From CAWGXG01 sp963826505 (GTDB taxonomy: Bacteria > Chloroflexota > Anaerolineae > Aggregatilineales > Aggregatilineaceae), in the NCBI GenBank assembly GCA_963826505.1, contig CAWGXG010000008.1:496001-560000 (forward strand): a stretch of DNA of 64,000 nt, read 5' to 3'. How positions within the stretch are numbered: the stretch's first letter is position 1; every line of letters begins with the position of its first letter. Both the position numbers and the translations under genes were made by a program. This document shows, in pieces, positions 1 to 8,827 of the stretch. Under the pieces are notes generated by a model that saw only the letters and a program-made list of their open reading frames with translations, made no database searches and was not told where the DNA came from.

Positions 1-774
1 TGTTTGGAAACGGCAGGGCGGGTGATCCGGTCCACATTCTCCAGTGACGTAGCAGGAACAGAGCTGGCCTATTATATGTACCAGCCGCCCTGTTTCTTTG
101 ACACCTTCATGCGCTATCCCTATGTGATCCTGCTGCACGGCACCGGGTACGATGAGGCCATGTGGGTTGATCTCGGTGCGCCTACCGTTCTGGATCAAGG
201 CATTCTCAAGGGGGTGCTGCCTCCGATGGTACTGCTTATGCCGGATGGCGGCTATCTTTCTGAACTGAACGATCGCCCGGACGGGACCTCGTATGAGGCG
301 GTGCTGCTGGATGAGCTGATCCCGACCGTCGAAGAAGAATTCTGTTTGTGGGGCAGCCGCACCGGTCGCGCTATCGGGGGTATCTCGCGCGGGGGATTCT
401 GGGCGTTTAGCATTGCGCTGCGTCATCCCGATCTGTTCAGCGCGGTGGGTGGGCACAGTGCCTATTTCGATCCTGACAATGCCCTGCCTGAGTTCAACCC
501 GCTTGACCTGGCTCAAACCGCGCCACTGCTCAAATTCCCGCTGCGCATTTTTATGGACAACGGTGCCACCGACGTTGTGGGAACCAACATAGAGACAATG
601 TCCGAGATTCTGAACTCACGCGGCATCCAGAACGAGTATTTAGTGTCGCTTGACGGGGGGCACGATATGGATTATTGGTCGGCCCACATGTCGGAATATC
701 TGTCGTTCTATGGGCAAAACTGGCCGCGCAATATTCAGCAGTTGCCGTCGTGCCTGGCTCCCAATCCCAGTTAA
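1..774 (+). CDS. esterase family alpha/beta hydrolase, 5' end cut by window edge
   Basis: The reading frame is open to the first base, so the true start may lie outside the window; a TTG at base 4 is the first possible internal start. The protein has an alpha/beta-hydrolase layout typical of the esterase D/PF00756 group: an oxyanion strand VILLHGTG (about residues 41-48), a nucleophile elbow GGISRGG with Ser at about 128, an acidic residue in DNGATD (about 190) and a His in GGHDMDYW near the C-terminus. No signal peptide is visible in the part present. It probably hydrolyses a carboxylic ester; the substrate cannot be deduced. It converges on the YkvA-like gene 5 bases downstream. Confidence 0.72.
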   Translation, partial: CLETAGRVIRSTFSSDVAGTELAYYMYQPPCFFDTFMRYPYVILLHGTGYDEAMWVDLGAPTVLDQGILKGVLPPMVLLMPDGGYLSELNDRPDGTSYEAVLLDELIPTVEEEFCLWGSRTGRAIGGISRGGFWAFSIALRHPDLFSAVGGHSAYFDPDNALPEFNPLDLAQTAPLLKFPLRIFMDNGATDVVGTNIETMSEILNSRGIQNEYLVSLDGGHDMDYWSAHMSEYLSFYGQNWPRNIQQLPSCLAPNPS

Positions 775-779
775 GGCCA

Positions 780-1190
780 TCAAAGGATCGCATTGAAGAG
801 GTGGTAAAGCACCCAGAAGACGGTAAACGCGCCAATCGATGACAATACAATGGCGAACAGGCAGCCCCAGCGACCGACGCGTGTCCGCAGCACGAAGCGC
901 AGCACGGTCAGAAAGGTGATGGCCCCGCTGCCCGACAAAATGGCAGCCAGGTCGTCCGCCTGCCCGGCGATCGGGATGAAGTCGGGTATGAGGTCGAGCG
1001 GCGAGAACAAATACAGCGCCGTCAAGATCAGGATGGCCACGATACTGCCGCTGATTCCCCAATCCAGGGCCTGCTGAGTCAGGGTATCGGCGTGGCGCGA
1101 TGACGCGGCGGGTGGGTAGGCTTCATACTGATCGTAATCGTAACCATTGTCATAATCGACATCATGGTCGTTGGCAGCGTTACGCGGCAT
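780..1190 (-). CDS. YkvA/DUF1232-like membrane protein
   Basis: The protein has 136 residues when started at the ATG at 1190. The frame stays open upstream, but that part has no conserved character. A charged, Asp/Tyr-rich N-terminus is followed by a hydrophobic helix and the DUF1232 signature LFSPLDLIPDFIPIAGQADD, then two further hydrophobic segments. The family is widespread and of unknown biochemical function. Its stop lies next to the esterase stop (convergent genes), so it is probably transcribed alone. Identification rests on the LDLIPDFIP core, which is very characteristic. Confidence 0.72.
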   Translation of the reverse strand: MPRNAANDHDVDYDNGYDYDQYEAYPPAASSRHADTLTQQALDWGISGSIVAILILTALYLFSPLDLIPDFIPIAGQADDLAAILSGSGAITFLTVLRFVLRTRVGRWGCLFAIVLSSIGAFTVFWVLYHLFNAIL

Positions 1191-1396
1191 GATGTGTGGG
1201 CCTTTCGTGGCTGTGGTTAGCGTGTGAATGTGAGATGGTTTTTGGACAGCATCGCGGCACCCTGTCCCTAAGCTCACCGCCGTTACAACGGTTCCAGTAT
1301 ACCCGATTTCATCGCGATATTTAGCGTCCGGAGAGTCGGCTGCGGCAGCGTGAGCCGGAGGTTGAACTGTGTCTCACACTCCCAGCGTATATCCGG

Positions 1397-1402
1397 TATA
1401 AT
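1397..1402 (+). promoter_or_regulatory. candidate -10 box before the first Wzz-like gene
   Basis: A TATAAT hexamer lies about 30 bases before the ATG at 1433, with a GGAGAGG ribosome site between. No good -35 hexamer is seen at standard spacing; CTCACA, 18 bases upstream, is the nearest candidate. This is weak evidence for the start of the polysaccharide transcript. Confidence 0.35.
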
Positions 1403-1432
1403 CGCGCTAGCAACACACCCAGCGGAGAGGAG

Positions 1433-2194
1433 ATGAGGGTATGGGCGAGTCTCGATAACGCTCAAACCCTGTGGATGCTCATGGAATTGATCGCGCTTTG
1501 GAATATGTTTCGGCGGCGTTGGTGGTTGGCGGCTTTGCCCGCCGTTGTCGCGCTGCTGTTGACGTTACCCGTTTTGGGCGATGCCATTCATCCCCGGGTG
1601 ACCTATCAGGTGCAGATGCGCCTGAGCGCCGCGACGCCGCCTGATGCAGCCCTCGAAGGTGCAGCCACGCCTTACGAGGACGCAGTATACGTCCCGCTGA
1701 TCGCGTCAGAATATGTCGTGGTGAATATGGCCCAGTGGATCACAAGCGACCGATTCGCGGCGGAGGTCCAAAACGAGTTGGATACGCAGGCGGTCACGTT
1801 GTCGGGCGGCGACTTGAATACAGCCTTTGCCGCCGATAGTCTGCGCAGCATCTTGACGTTGTACGTAACCTGGGACAACCCCGACGAGATTCAAGCCATC
1901 GCGCGGGCGGCGGTCACCGTACTGCAGACGCGCAATCAGAGCTACTTTGCCCAATTTGCCGCGCAGCCGGTCGAGGTCATCCCGCTGGACGATATCGAAG
2001 TGGGTCAGGTTGCCCCACCGTTTACGACGCGCCTGAATCCGCTAATCCGCATCGTGTTGGGCGTGATGGCGGGCGTGGGTCTGATGGTGCTGGCCGAGTA
2101 CCTTGATACCAGCCTGCATACCCGCGAAGAAGTGGAAGCACTGGGGTTGCCCGTGCTGGCCGAAATTCCGCGCGAGCGTCGCCGCGTGCGCTAA
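1433..2194 (+). CDS. Wzz/YveK-like polysaccharide chain-length protein (first copy)
   Basis: The protein has 253 residues. A hydrophobic segment (about residues 30-48, after a basic RRRWW stretch) and a second one near 205-222 frame an extracytoplasmic domain. The C-terminus ends in TREEVEALGLPVLAEIPR, the motif of Wzz/YveK co-polymerase proteins that contacts a partner BY-kinase. The start follows GGAGAGG; a second ATG at 1481 would also keep the first membrane segment. It lies upstream of a second Wzz-like gene and a BY-kinase-like gene, so it probably helps set polymer length or export of a surface polysaccharide. Confidence 0.7.
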   Translation: MRVWASLDNAQTLWMLMELIALWNMFRRRWWLAALPAVVALLLTLPVLGDAIHPRVTYQVQMRLSAATPPDAALEGAATPYEDAVYVPLIASEYVVVNMAQWITSDRFAAEVQNELDTQAVTLSGGDLNTAFAADSLRSILTLYVTWDNPDEIQAIARAAVTVLQTRNQSYFAQFAAQPVEVIPLDDIEVGQVAPPFTTRLNPLIRIVLGVMAGVGLMVLAEYLDTSLHTREEVEALGLPVLAEIPRERRRVR

Positions 2195-2264
2195 AATAAC
2201 GCCGAAATCCGACTATTGCTGCACGTTCACCTGATAGTTTGCGCTGGCGAAGGGGTTAGCTTGC

Positions 2265-2270
2265 TATAAT
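2265..2270 (+). promoter_or_regulatory. candidate -10 box before the second Wzz-like gene
   Basis: TATAAT sits in a 123-base gap, 48 bases before the ATG at 2318. A possible -35 (TTGCGC at 2239-2244) is 20 bases away, longer than ideal. The box suggests that the BY-kinase part of the locus may have its own promoter. Confidence 0.35.
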
Positions 2271-2317
2271 ACAGGCTGCTGCGCGGATGGGATTGTGACC
2301 ATGAGGACGGTTGATCG

Positions 2318-2980
2318 ATGAATCTGATGTATTATGCGAATGTCCTGATCCGGCGCGGCTGGATTATTATATTGGCCGCTGTGATCACGGCGGGGGCGGC
2401 CTTTGGCTTGAGCAAAATGCAGACGCCCGTCTATCGCGCCAGCCAGCGGGTGCTGCTACAGCCCGCTCGCAATGACTACGGTCTGACGGAGACCCTGCGC
2501 ATTTTGCTGCGCAGTTATGTGGTGTATCTCAACTCGGATCAACAGGCGGCGGCCGTGATCGACCGGTTGCATCTCGATATGTCCCCTGGCGAACTGCGCA
2601 GCCACGCGACGATCAGTTCTGATCCGACGCAGTTGATCGTGGAGATCGATGTCGACATGCAAGACGGGCCGCTGGCTGCGCAGGTCGCGACGGAGTGGGG
2701 GCGGCTGTTGTATGAATACCGCACCGAAGATAATCGCGATCTGGCCCGTGAAGATCGTATTGATGCCGTGTTAATCGATACGGCGACCTATGGCCTGTAT
2801 TCTCCCAAAACTAAAATCAACACGCTGGCCGGTGCCATGCTGGGTATGCTGTTGGGCAGCATTGTGGTATTTGGCCTGGAATATTTCGAATCGAATATCG
2901 TGCGCAGCAAGGACGACGTTGAGCACTTTCTCGATTTGCCTGTGTTGGCTGCTATTCCCCACGATGAAACGCTCGTTTGA
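2318..2980 (+). CDS. Wzz/YveK-like membrane protein (second copy)
   Basis: The protein has 220 residues. TM1 is at about 13-31 (GWIIILAAVITAGAAFGL), followed by the PVYRASQRVLLQP stretch typical of Wzz proteins, an extracytoplasmic domain and TM2 at about 172-190. A short cytoplasmic tail ends DVEHFLDLPVLAAIP, the segment that activates the partner BY-kinase. It stops 9 bases before the BY-kinase-like start. The split arrangement (modulator and ATPase as separate proteins) is like Firmicute YveK/YwqC-type systems. It shares fold and order with the preceding gene, suggesting duplication. Confidence 0.78.
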   Translation: MNLMYYANVLIRRGWIIILAAVITAGAAFGLSKMQTPVYRASQRVLLQPARNDYGLTETLRILLRSYVVYLNSDQQAAAVIDRLHLDMSPGELRSHATISSDPTQLIVEIDVDMQDGPLAAQVATEWGRLLYEYRTEDNRDLAREDRIDAVLIDTATYGLYSPKTKINTLAGAMLGMLLGSIVVFGLEYFESNIVRSKDDVEHFLDLPVLAAIPHDETLV

Positions 2981-2989
2981 GGTGCTGTG

Positions 2990-3655
2990 ATGCCAGATGC
3001 TAACCTGATTACCCTGATCGATCCGCGTTCGTCCGCTTCCGAAGCGTACCGCACCCTGCGCACGAACCTGATGTTTTACAGCGTGGACCGTCCCTTGCGC
3101 GGTCTTGCGATCGCCTCTCCAACGCCGGACGAAAGCAAGAGCATCGTGCTCGCCAATCTGGCCGTGACGCTGGCGCAGAGCGGGCACACTACCATTGTCG
3201 TGGACTGCGACTTGCGTAAGCCGATGCAGCACGAGGTTTGGAAGCTCACCAACGAGCGCGGCCTGACGGATATGCTGCTCGATGATGCCGCGTTGAAGGC
3301 TCCTCCCGTTCAGGCTGTTGGTGTGGATAACCTGACGGTGCTCACCAGCGGAACGTTGCCCCCCAATCCCGCCGATGTGATCGGGTCGCGCCGCATGGAC
3401 GACGTGATCGCTGCGTTGGAAGCTCAGGCGGAGTATGTGTTGTTCGATGCGCCGCCTGTGCTGGCAGTCAGCGATACGGCTTTGTTGAGCTTGAAGCTGG
3501 ATGGCCTGCTGTTGGTGCTGCGGGCTGGCAGTTCAAGGCGTGACCACGCGGCACGGGCTAAAGAGGAATTGGAGCGCGTGAAAGTGCCGGTCGTGGGGAC
3601 CGTGCTGGTGAATGCCCCGCGCGATGCGGCGGTGGGCGGATATTACGCGCGTTAG
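2990..3655 (+). CDS. CpsD/CapB-type BY-kinase-like ATPase with atypical Walker A
   Basis: The protein has 221 residues from the ATG at 2990; a GTG at 2987 immediately precedes it. Conserved BY-kinase features are the N-terminal SEAYRTLRTNLMF, Walker A' in VVDCDLRKP, and Walker B in YVLFDAPPV. The phosphate loop reads SPTPDESKSIVLANLA instead of the usual PGEGKST: both glycines are replaced, while Lys and Ser remain. The tyrosine-rich C-terminal tail is reduced to GGYYAR. It probably pairs with the adjacent Wzz-like proteins to control polysaccharide export, but its kinase activity is uncertain. Confidence 0.78.
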   Translation: MPDANLITLIDPRSSASEAYRTLRTNLMFYSVDRPLRGLAIASPTPDESKSIVLANLAVTLAQSGHTTIVVDCDLRKPMQHEVWKLTNERGLTDMLLDDAALKAPPVQAVGVDNLTVLTSGTLPPNPADVIGSRRMDDVIAALEAQAEYVLFDAPPVLAVSDTALLSLKLDGLLLVLRAGSSRRDHAARAKEELERVKVPVVGTVLVNAPRDAAVGGYYAR

Positions 3656-3681
3656 CCGGTTAGGACGAAGGAGTCACGGAT

Positions 3682-4752
3682 ATGAAGGGCTTGATTCTGA
3701 GCGGTGGCAAAGGGACGCGTCTGTATCCTCTGACCTACACGCGCGCCAAGCAGTTGATCCCGGTCGCCAACAAACCGGTGCTTTTTCGCGTCATCGAGGC
3801 GATTCGCGATGCTGGCATTGAGGAGATCGGGATCGTCATCGGCGACACTGGCCCGGAAATCCGTGAGGCGGTCGGCGATGGTGGGCAGTTTGGCGTCAGC
3901 GTGACTTACATTCCCCAGGATGCCCCGCTCGGATTGGCCCACGCGGTCAAGATTTCACGCGAGTTTTTGGGCGATGACCGGTTTGTGATGTTCCTGGGCG
4001 ACAACGTCATTCAGGGTGGGATCAGCCCGCTGATTGCTGATTTCGCGCATCATGACGAATGGAACAGCCAGATCGTCTTGAAGGCCGTTGAGGTGCCGCA
4101 GCAGTACGGAGTCGCGCGCCTGAACGACGAGGGGCGCATCGTCGAGCTGATCGAAAAACCGGCTAATCCACCGTCCAATCTGGCGCTGGTGGGGATCTAC
4201 ATGTTCGATCACCATATCTTTGAAGCGACCGAGGCTATCAAGCCGTCAGGGCGCGGAGAACTGGAGATCACCGACGCGATCCAGTGGCTGGTGGAACATA
4301 ATTTCGTGGTGTTCCCGCACGTTCACGGGGGCTGGTGGATCGACACCGGGCGGCCCGGCGACATGTTGACTGCTAACAGCCTGGTGCTGGAGGAACTTGT
4401 CCCGGTGATAAAAGGCCGGGTAGATGACGCTTCCGAGGTCGATTTTCGCGTGACGGTCGAAGAAGGGGCCGAGATCGTGAACAGCGTCGTGCGCGGCCCT
4501 GCGATCATCGGGTGCAACACGCGCATCGTCAACAGTTACGTGGGGCCATTTTCCAGCATTTACCACGACGTGGTGATCGAAAACAGCGAGATCGAAAGCA
4601 GCATCGTCTTGGAACACAGCGCGATTCGTGACGTGCCCGCCCGCATTCAGGACAGCTTGATCGGACGCTACGCCGATGTAACCGTGACCATGCTGCGCCC
4701 CAAGGCGATTAAGATGCACCTGGGCGATCACAGTCGGTTGGGATTACTGTAG
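3682..4752 (+). CDS. rmlA: glucose-1-phosphate thymidylyltransferase, long type
   Basis: The protein has 356 residues. It makes dTDP-glucose from dTTP and glucose-1-phosphate. The N-terminal nucleotidyltransferase core shows LILSGGKGTRLYPLTYTRAK and the metal-binding FLGDN. The C-terminal third has left-handed beta-helix hexapeptides (for example EIVNSVVRGPAIIGCNTRI). This matches the long RmlA/StrD-like form of about 355 residues rather than the 290-residue RmlA. GGAG-type ribosome site AAGGAG precedes the ATG. The product feeds the dehydratase two genes downstream. Confidence 0.9.
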   Translation: MKGLILSGGKGTRLYPLTYTRAKQLIPVANKPVLFRVIEAIRDAGIEEIGIVIGDTGPEIREAVGDGGQFGVSVTYIPQDAPLGLAHAVKISREFLGDDRFVMFLGDNVIQGGISPLIADFAHHDEWNSQIVLKAVEVPQQYGVARLNDEGRIVELIEKPANPPSNLALVGIYMFDHHIFEATEAIKPSGRGELEITDAIQWLVEHNFVVFPHVHGGWWIDTGRPGDMLTANSLVLEELVPVIKGRVDDASEVDFRVTVEEGAEIVNSVVRGPAIIGCNTRIVNSYVGPFSSIYHDVVIENSEIESSIVLEHSAIRDVPARIQDSLIGRYADVTVTMLRPKAIKMHLGDHSRLGLL

Positions 4753-4755
4753 GGT

Positions 4756-5640
4756 ATGGTGACCGTGTCCGCTGATAAATCGCGAGCCGCGTCGGGCCGG
4801 GTGATCCGCCTGATTATGGCCGATTTGGATGGCACGCTGCTCAATTCTGAGCACGTCATGACGCCGTATACCGAACAGGCAATCCGGCTCGCGCAGGCGG
4901 CGGGTGTCGTCTTCACGGTCGCGACCGGCAAGACATTTCCCTCCACTCAAGCCATCATCGAACGGTTTGATATTCGTGTGCCGGTAGTGTGCGGTAATGG
5001 GACGCAGGTCTTCGCGCCGGATGGCACGCTCCTGCACGATGATCCCATTCCGCTGGACTGCGCCCTAGAGAGTGTACGGTTGGCGCACGAATACGGGATC
5101 ACAGTGGTGGTCTATACGCGTATGGGCCTGTTGTCCGATGTCCATGATGCCAATACCGTGGAACTTGTGGCGCATCACGAACCCGTGCCGGAGATCGTCC
5201 CCGATCTGGACGCCGCCCTACGCCATGCCTACAAACCATACAAGCTGGTGCTGATGAGCCAGGATCATGACGCTGTGGCCGCTTTTCAGGCCGTGCTCGA
5301 CCGGGAATTCGAAGGTCGGGCGCAGGTCTTGCGCTCCGGGTTGGATTCGGTGGTAGAGGTAATGCCGTTGGGGATTACTAAGGGCACGGCTCTGGAAATC
5401 GTGTGCCGCCAGATCGGCGTCTCACCGGGCGAGGCGATTTGCTTTGGCGACAACTGTAACGATGTGGACATGCTGCGCCGGGCAGGTATTGGCGTGGCGA
5501 TGGGGCATGCCCCAGACGATGTACAGGCGCAGGCCGATTACGTGACAGCGACAAATGATGAGGATGGCGTCGGGTATGCCCTGCACCGCTTTGTGCTGGC
5601 ACCGCGCGGCGCTGGTGACGGTGTCGCTTATCAGTCGTGA
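4756..5640 (+). CDS. Cof-type HAD-IIB phosphatase
   Basis: The protein has 294 residues and starts 3 bases after the rmlA stop. HAD motif I is MADLDGTLLNSE, motif II lies near ATGKTFPS, and motifs III/IV are the conserved Lys in LGITKGTALE and CFGDNCNDVDML. The large C2B cap is between about residues 95 and 205. Members dephosphorylate sugar phosphates or cofactors. Its position between rmlA and rmlB suggests a role with sugar phosphates, but that is inference. Confidence 0.85.
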   Translation: MVTVSADKSRAASGRVIRLIMADLDGTLLNSEHVMTPYTEQAIRLAQAAGVVFTVATGKTFPSTQAIIERFDIRVPVVCGNGTQVFAPDGTLLHDDPIPLDCALESVRLAHEYGITVVVYTRMGLLSDVHDANTVELVAHHEPVPEIVPDLDAALRHAYKPYKLVLMSQDHDAVAAFQAVLDREFEGRAQVLRSGLDSVVEVMPLGITKGTALEIVCRQIGVSPGEAICFGDNCNDVDMLRRAGIGVAMGHAPDDVQAQADYVTATNDEDGVGYALHRFVLAPRGAGDGVAYQS

Positions 5641-5662
5641 CGATCATTGAGAAAGGGCGTTT

Positions 5663-6691
5663 ATGAAGAACATACTCGTGACCGGTGGGGCGGGCTTTAT
5701 CGGCAGCGCATTCGCGCGGCGCATGGTGAACGCTCATCCCGATTACACGATCGTGGTGCTGGATAAGCTGACCTATGCGGGCAATCTGGATAATCTGCTC
5801 TCCATCCAGGACGCGCCCAACTATGTGTTAGAGCGTGGGGACATCGCCCACCGGGAAACTGTCGAACGGGTGATCGAAACTCATCAGATTGACGCGATAG
5901 TCAATTTCGCCGCCGAGTCGCATGTCGACCGTTCGATCCTTGAGCCGGACGCGTTTATTCAAACCGATATTGTCGGGTTGTACGTGCTGCTGGACAGCGC
6001 GCGTCGCATGGGTGTGCCACGCATTCATCATGTCAGCACCGACGAAGTGTACGGCTCGATTGACGAGGGGTTCTTCCACGAAGGGGATCCGCTGGAACCC
6101 AACAGTCCGTACGCCGCCAGCAAAGCGGGCGGCGAAATGATGGTCCGCGCCTATCAAGTCACGTATGGACTACATACGACGGTGACGCGCGGCAGCAACA
6201 CCTTTGGCCCCTACCAATATCCGGAGAAGGTCGCGCCGTTTTTCATCACGGAAGCCATCGACGACCGCCCCTTACCGCTGTATGGGGATGGGCGTCAGGT
6301 GCGCGACTGGTTGTATGTAGACGACCATTGCAGCGCCATCGAGCGGGTACTGCATGAAGGCGCGCCGGGAGCGATTTATAACGTGGGTGGCGAGCACGAG
6401 CTGCACAACATCGACATGACCCACTTCATCCTCAAAACGTTGGGCAAGCCCGAAAGCCTGATCCGCCACGTGGCCGATCGGCCCGGTCACGACCGCCGCT
6501 ACGCGCTGACCAACGACAAGATCCGCGCCGAATTGGGGTGGGAGGCACAGCACACTTTCGAAGAAGCCATGACGTCGACGGTGCGCTGGTACCAGCAAAA
6601 TGAATGGTGGTGGCGCAAGATCAAAACGGGCGAGTATCTCGAATACTACAAGCAGCAATACGCCGATCGTCTGGCCCAGGCTGGCCAATAG
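5663..6691 (+). CDS. rfbB: dTDP-glucose 4,6-dehydratase
   Basis: The protein has 342 residues. It is an extended SDR that converts dTDP-glucose to dTDP-4-keto-6-deoxyglucose. The NAD-binding motif TGGAGFIGSAF is at about residues 7-17. The catalytic Ser/Thr-Asp-Glu region reads HVSTDEVYG and the active-site YxxxK is in SPYAASKAGGE. GSNTFGPYQYPEK is typical of RfbB. It starts 22 bases after the HAD gene, after the ribosome site GAAAGGGC, and completes the second step of the pathway begun by RmlA. rmlC and rmlD are not in the window. Confidence 0.93.
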   Translation: MKNILVTGGAGFIGSAFARRMVNAHPDYTIVVLDKLTYAGNLDNLLSIQDAPNYVLERGDIAHRETVERVIETHQIDAIVNFAAESHVDRSILEPDAFIQTDIVGLYVLLDSARRMGVPRIHHVSTDEVYGSIDEGFFHEGDPLEPNSPYAASKAGGEMMVRAYQVTYGLHTTVTRGSNTFGPYQYPEKVAPFFITEAIDDRPLPLYGDGRQVRDWLYVDDHCSAIERVLHEGAPGAIYNVGGEHELHNIDMTHFILKTLGKPESLIRHVADRPGHDRRYALTNDKIRAELGWEAQHTFEEAMTSTVRWYQQNEWWWRKIKTGEYLEYYKQQYADRLAQAGQ

Positions 6692-6716
6692 TCTGCAGCT
6701 TTTCTCCGCAAAGACA

Positions 6717-6754
6717 AACCGCCGCCGGACGGTGACACCGATCCAGCGGCGGTT
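6717..6754. terminator. hairpin between convergent genes
   Basis: A 9-base-pair stem (AACCGCCGC / GCGGCGGTT) encloses a 20-base loop between the convergent stops of rfbB and the deacylase. The plus-strand T-tract is weak (TTGCATTT). It may serve both directions. Confidence 0.55.
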
Positions 6755-6763
6755 GCATTTGAG

Positions 6764-7873
6764 CTATTTCTCCGGCATGGGCAGAACCAGCTCGCTGTTA
6801 TCGCGGATGGCCAGCCCCAGGATGGCCTCGTTGGGATAGAAAGCCGTCCCTGCGAAGAGACCCAATACAAAGCCGTCATAGGCAGAATGCAACAGCCCGG
6901 TATCAGTGCCAACCGGACGACCGTAGATGTCCACCATCCGCGCTACCGGCATTCCGGCGCGGACGGTGTCGCCCGGGCCGACCAGGTGATGCACGATGCA
7001 CGCTTGCATCACGCGTGGATGTGTCGTGCGACGGATGGGGTAGCCCGGCGAGAGGATGGGTACGGCCGGGGGCAAAGGCTCGACTGGCCCGGGAAGCATC
7101 TCCGCCCAGCGCAGGATGTTACGGATTCCGATGACGACCGCATGCACATGCGCTGTATTCACCACGCGCTGCCCGCCGATTTCGATCGTGATCGCTGGGA
7201 TGCGCCCCCGATTGAGCGCGGCTCCACTCACAGAGCGATGCAAACTCATCGAAAGATACTTATCCGACCCGTACTCGTTGACTACAGTCAGACCCAGCGC
7301 CGCCAGCATCTGATCAATGGTGTTCGACAGCCTCACAGCGCCCGGACGATCGCGCGGCTCGCGGTAGAACACCGGATCGCGAAACGCGAAGGGAATCGAT
7401 TGAATCCCGTAATCATGCAAATCGATCAGATAATCAGCCGTGGCGTCGATATGCTCAAATAAGCGGGCGAACGCCATTTCCAAAGCGGATGGCGGCGGGC
7501 TGGTATCGGGCGTATCGATGGTTGGCAGCCCTGGAAAGAGCCGGTTGGGGTCTTTGCCGTTCAGATAGTATGGGCTCCGTTCCCCGGTGCGCAGTCCGGC
7601 AGGGTTAAGCGTGGGAATGGCGACGATCGTGCCGTTGAGGTTTTGCAGCAGGTCCGCTGTCAGCAGGTGGTGAATGACCGCGACCCCGTCGTATTCTCCC
7701 CCGTGGATGTTGGCGGTCAGCCAGAGGACAGGCTTGCTGCTGGATTTACCCTGAGCAATGATGATCGGAAATGCGTCACTCCCACCGGTTGGAAGTGGCA
7801 CCGCATCAAAGGTCCCATAGACCAGGGTGCCGGGTTCGCTGCGAGCGGTGCCGATTTGGATACACGACGCCAT
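6764..7873 (-). CDS. succinylglutamate desuccinylase/aspartoacylase-family zinc hydrolase
   Basis: The protein has 369 residues when started at the ATG at 7873. The frame continues upstream only over the neighbouring gene. Zinc-carboxypeptidase signatures are ANIHGGEYDG (metal His and Glu), the Arg-containing KDPNRLFPGLP, and a third ligand in YLIDLHDYG. A C-terminal beta domain follows, as in AstE/aspartoacylase relatives. These enzymes remove acyl or amino-acid groups from small amides; the substrate is unknown. The start lies 17 bases after the receiver-GAF stop, so both are probably one transcript. Confidence 0.8.
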   Translation of the reverse strand: MASCIQIGTARSEPGTLVYGTFDAVPLPTGGSDAFPIIIAQGKSSSKPVLWLTANIHGGEYDGVAVIHHLLTADLLQNLNGTIVAIPTLNPAGLRTGERSPYYLNGKDPNRLFPGLPTIDTPDTSPPPSALEMAFARLFEHIDATADYLIDLHDYGIQSIPFAFRDPVFYREPRDRPGAVRLSNTIDQMLAALGLTVVNEYGSDKYLSMSLHRSVSGAALNRGRIPAITIEIGGQRVVNTAHVHAVVIGIRNILRWAEMLPGPVEPLPPAVPILSPGYPIRRTTHPRVMQACIVHHLVGPGDTVRAGMPVARMVDIYGRPVGTDTGLLHSAYDGFVLGLFAGTAFYPNEAILGLAIRDNSELVLPMPEK

Positions 7874-7890
7874 AACACACAACCTGTCTA

Positions 7891-8751
7891 TCAGGGGCGA
7901 GCTTGCTTGGCCAACGCGCTGGCGAGCTGTGCGCTGACCAGTTCCAGCATCAGCACGTTTTGCTGCGTGATGGCGTTGGGCTGCTCGCGACAGGCGAAAA
8001 GTACGCCGAAACGGAGTGTCGTGCCGACCGGCACGCACGCCGCAGACTTGAAACGCTGCTGTTTTATGAATGGGTGATTGGGCTGATCTTCCGGTCCGAC
8101 GATCCGGCTGAGACCATTCTGTGACACCCATCCGACCAAGGAATCAGTCGAATCCTGCTGCTGAGGGGCGACTGTGGTCAGCGAGTCTGGCCCGATTTGC
8201 CCGTTGAGTTTGAGTTCGGGCGGTGTCGTTGGCATGAGAGTGTAGAATGCCACATAATCGTAACCCAATTCTTGAATGGCCTCGACCGCCGCCTGAGATT
8301 TGGATAATCCGGGTCCTGCCCGTCGCAGCGATTTGGCGAAGGCACGCACGGGGGGCAGCGCGTCGGCGCGCAGTGTTTCCAGGCTGCGTTCTTCGGTCAA
8401 TCGTTTTATACGTCGGAGCAGATCGCTATCCTTGAATGGCTCGACGGAGACTTCGTCGGCATGGCCCGGCATACCAAAGTCGGCGTCCTGGTCAACCAGG
8501 ATAATCAGCAGCCGGGGGTACGTGTGGCGCAGATCTTTGACCAGCTCAAACACGCCGCCGAGCCGATTATCCACCACCAGTACATCAGTTCGCTGTTTTG
8601 AATCGGCCAGCAACTCTCGTGTTTCGTTTTCGCTGGTGACGATCGTTATGTGAATCTGGGGATCTTTAGACAGGTTATTTCGAAACTCAACCAGCGATTG
8701 CAGCCGAACCGCTGCCAACACATGGATCACAGGCCCTTCCGTCATGGCCAC
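7891..8751 (-). CDS. degenerate receiver domain plus GAF domain protein
   Basis: The protein has 286 residues. The first 125 resemble a CheY-type receiver: a candidate phospho-acceptor Asp in VLVVDN and a strand-loop LLIILVDQDAD. The usual N-terminal acidic pair and the C-terminal Lys-Pro are not visible. Residues about 135-285 fit a GAF domain (GYDYVAFYTLM, VGWVSQNG, AACVPVGTTLRFGVLFACRE). No output domain exists, so it may act as a sensor or adaptor. A good promoter lies just upstream and the deacylase gene follows closely. Confidence 0.6.
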   Translation of the reverse strand: MAMTEGPVIHVLAAVRLQSLVEFRNNLSKDPQIHITIVTSENETRELLADSKQRTDVLVVDNRLGGVFELVKDLRHTYPRLLIILVDQDADFGMPGHADEVSVEPFKDSDLLRRIKRLTEERSLETLRADALPPVRAFAKSLRRAGPGLSKSQAAVEAIQELGYDYVAFYTLMPTTPPELKLNGQIGPDSLTTVAPQQQDSTDSLVGWVSQNGLSRIVGPEDQPNHPFIKQQRFKSAACVPVGTTLRFGVLFACREQPNAITQQNVLMLELVSAQLASALAKQARP

Positions 8752-8793
8752 ACCGTTCTATGCAAAGTATCGAATGTCCCAATGGTGGTTTCC

Positions 8794-8822
8794 ATTATAG
8801 GGTAGGTTGGGGCGAGTCACAA
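8794..8822 (-). promoter_or_regulatory. sigma-70-type promoter for the receiver-GAF gene
   Basis: On the minus strand TTGTGA (8817-8822) and TATAAT (8794-8799) are separated by 17 bases. The start codon at 8751 is about 40 bases downstream of the -10. Confidence 0.6.
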
Positions 8823-8827
8823 TAACA

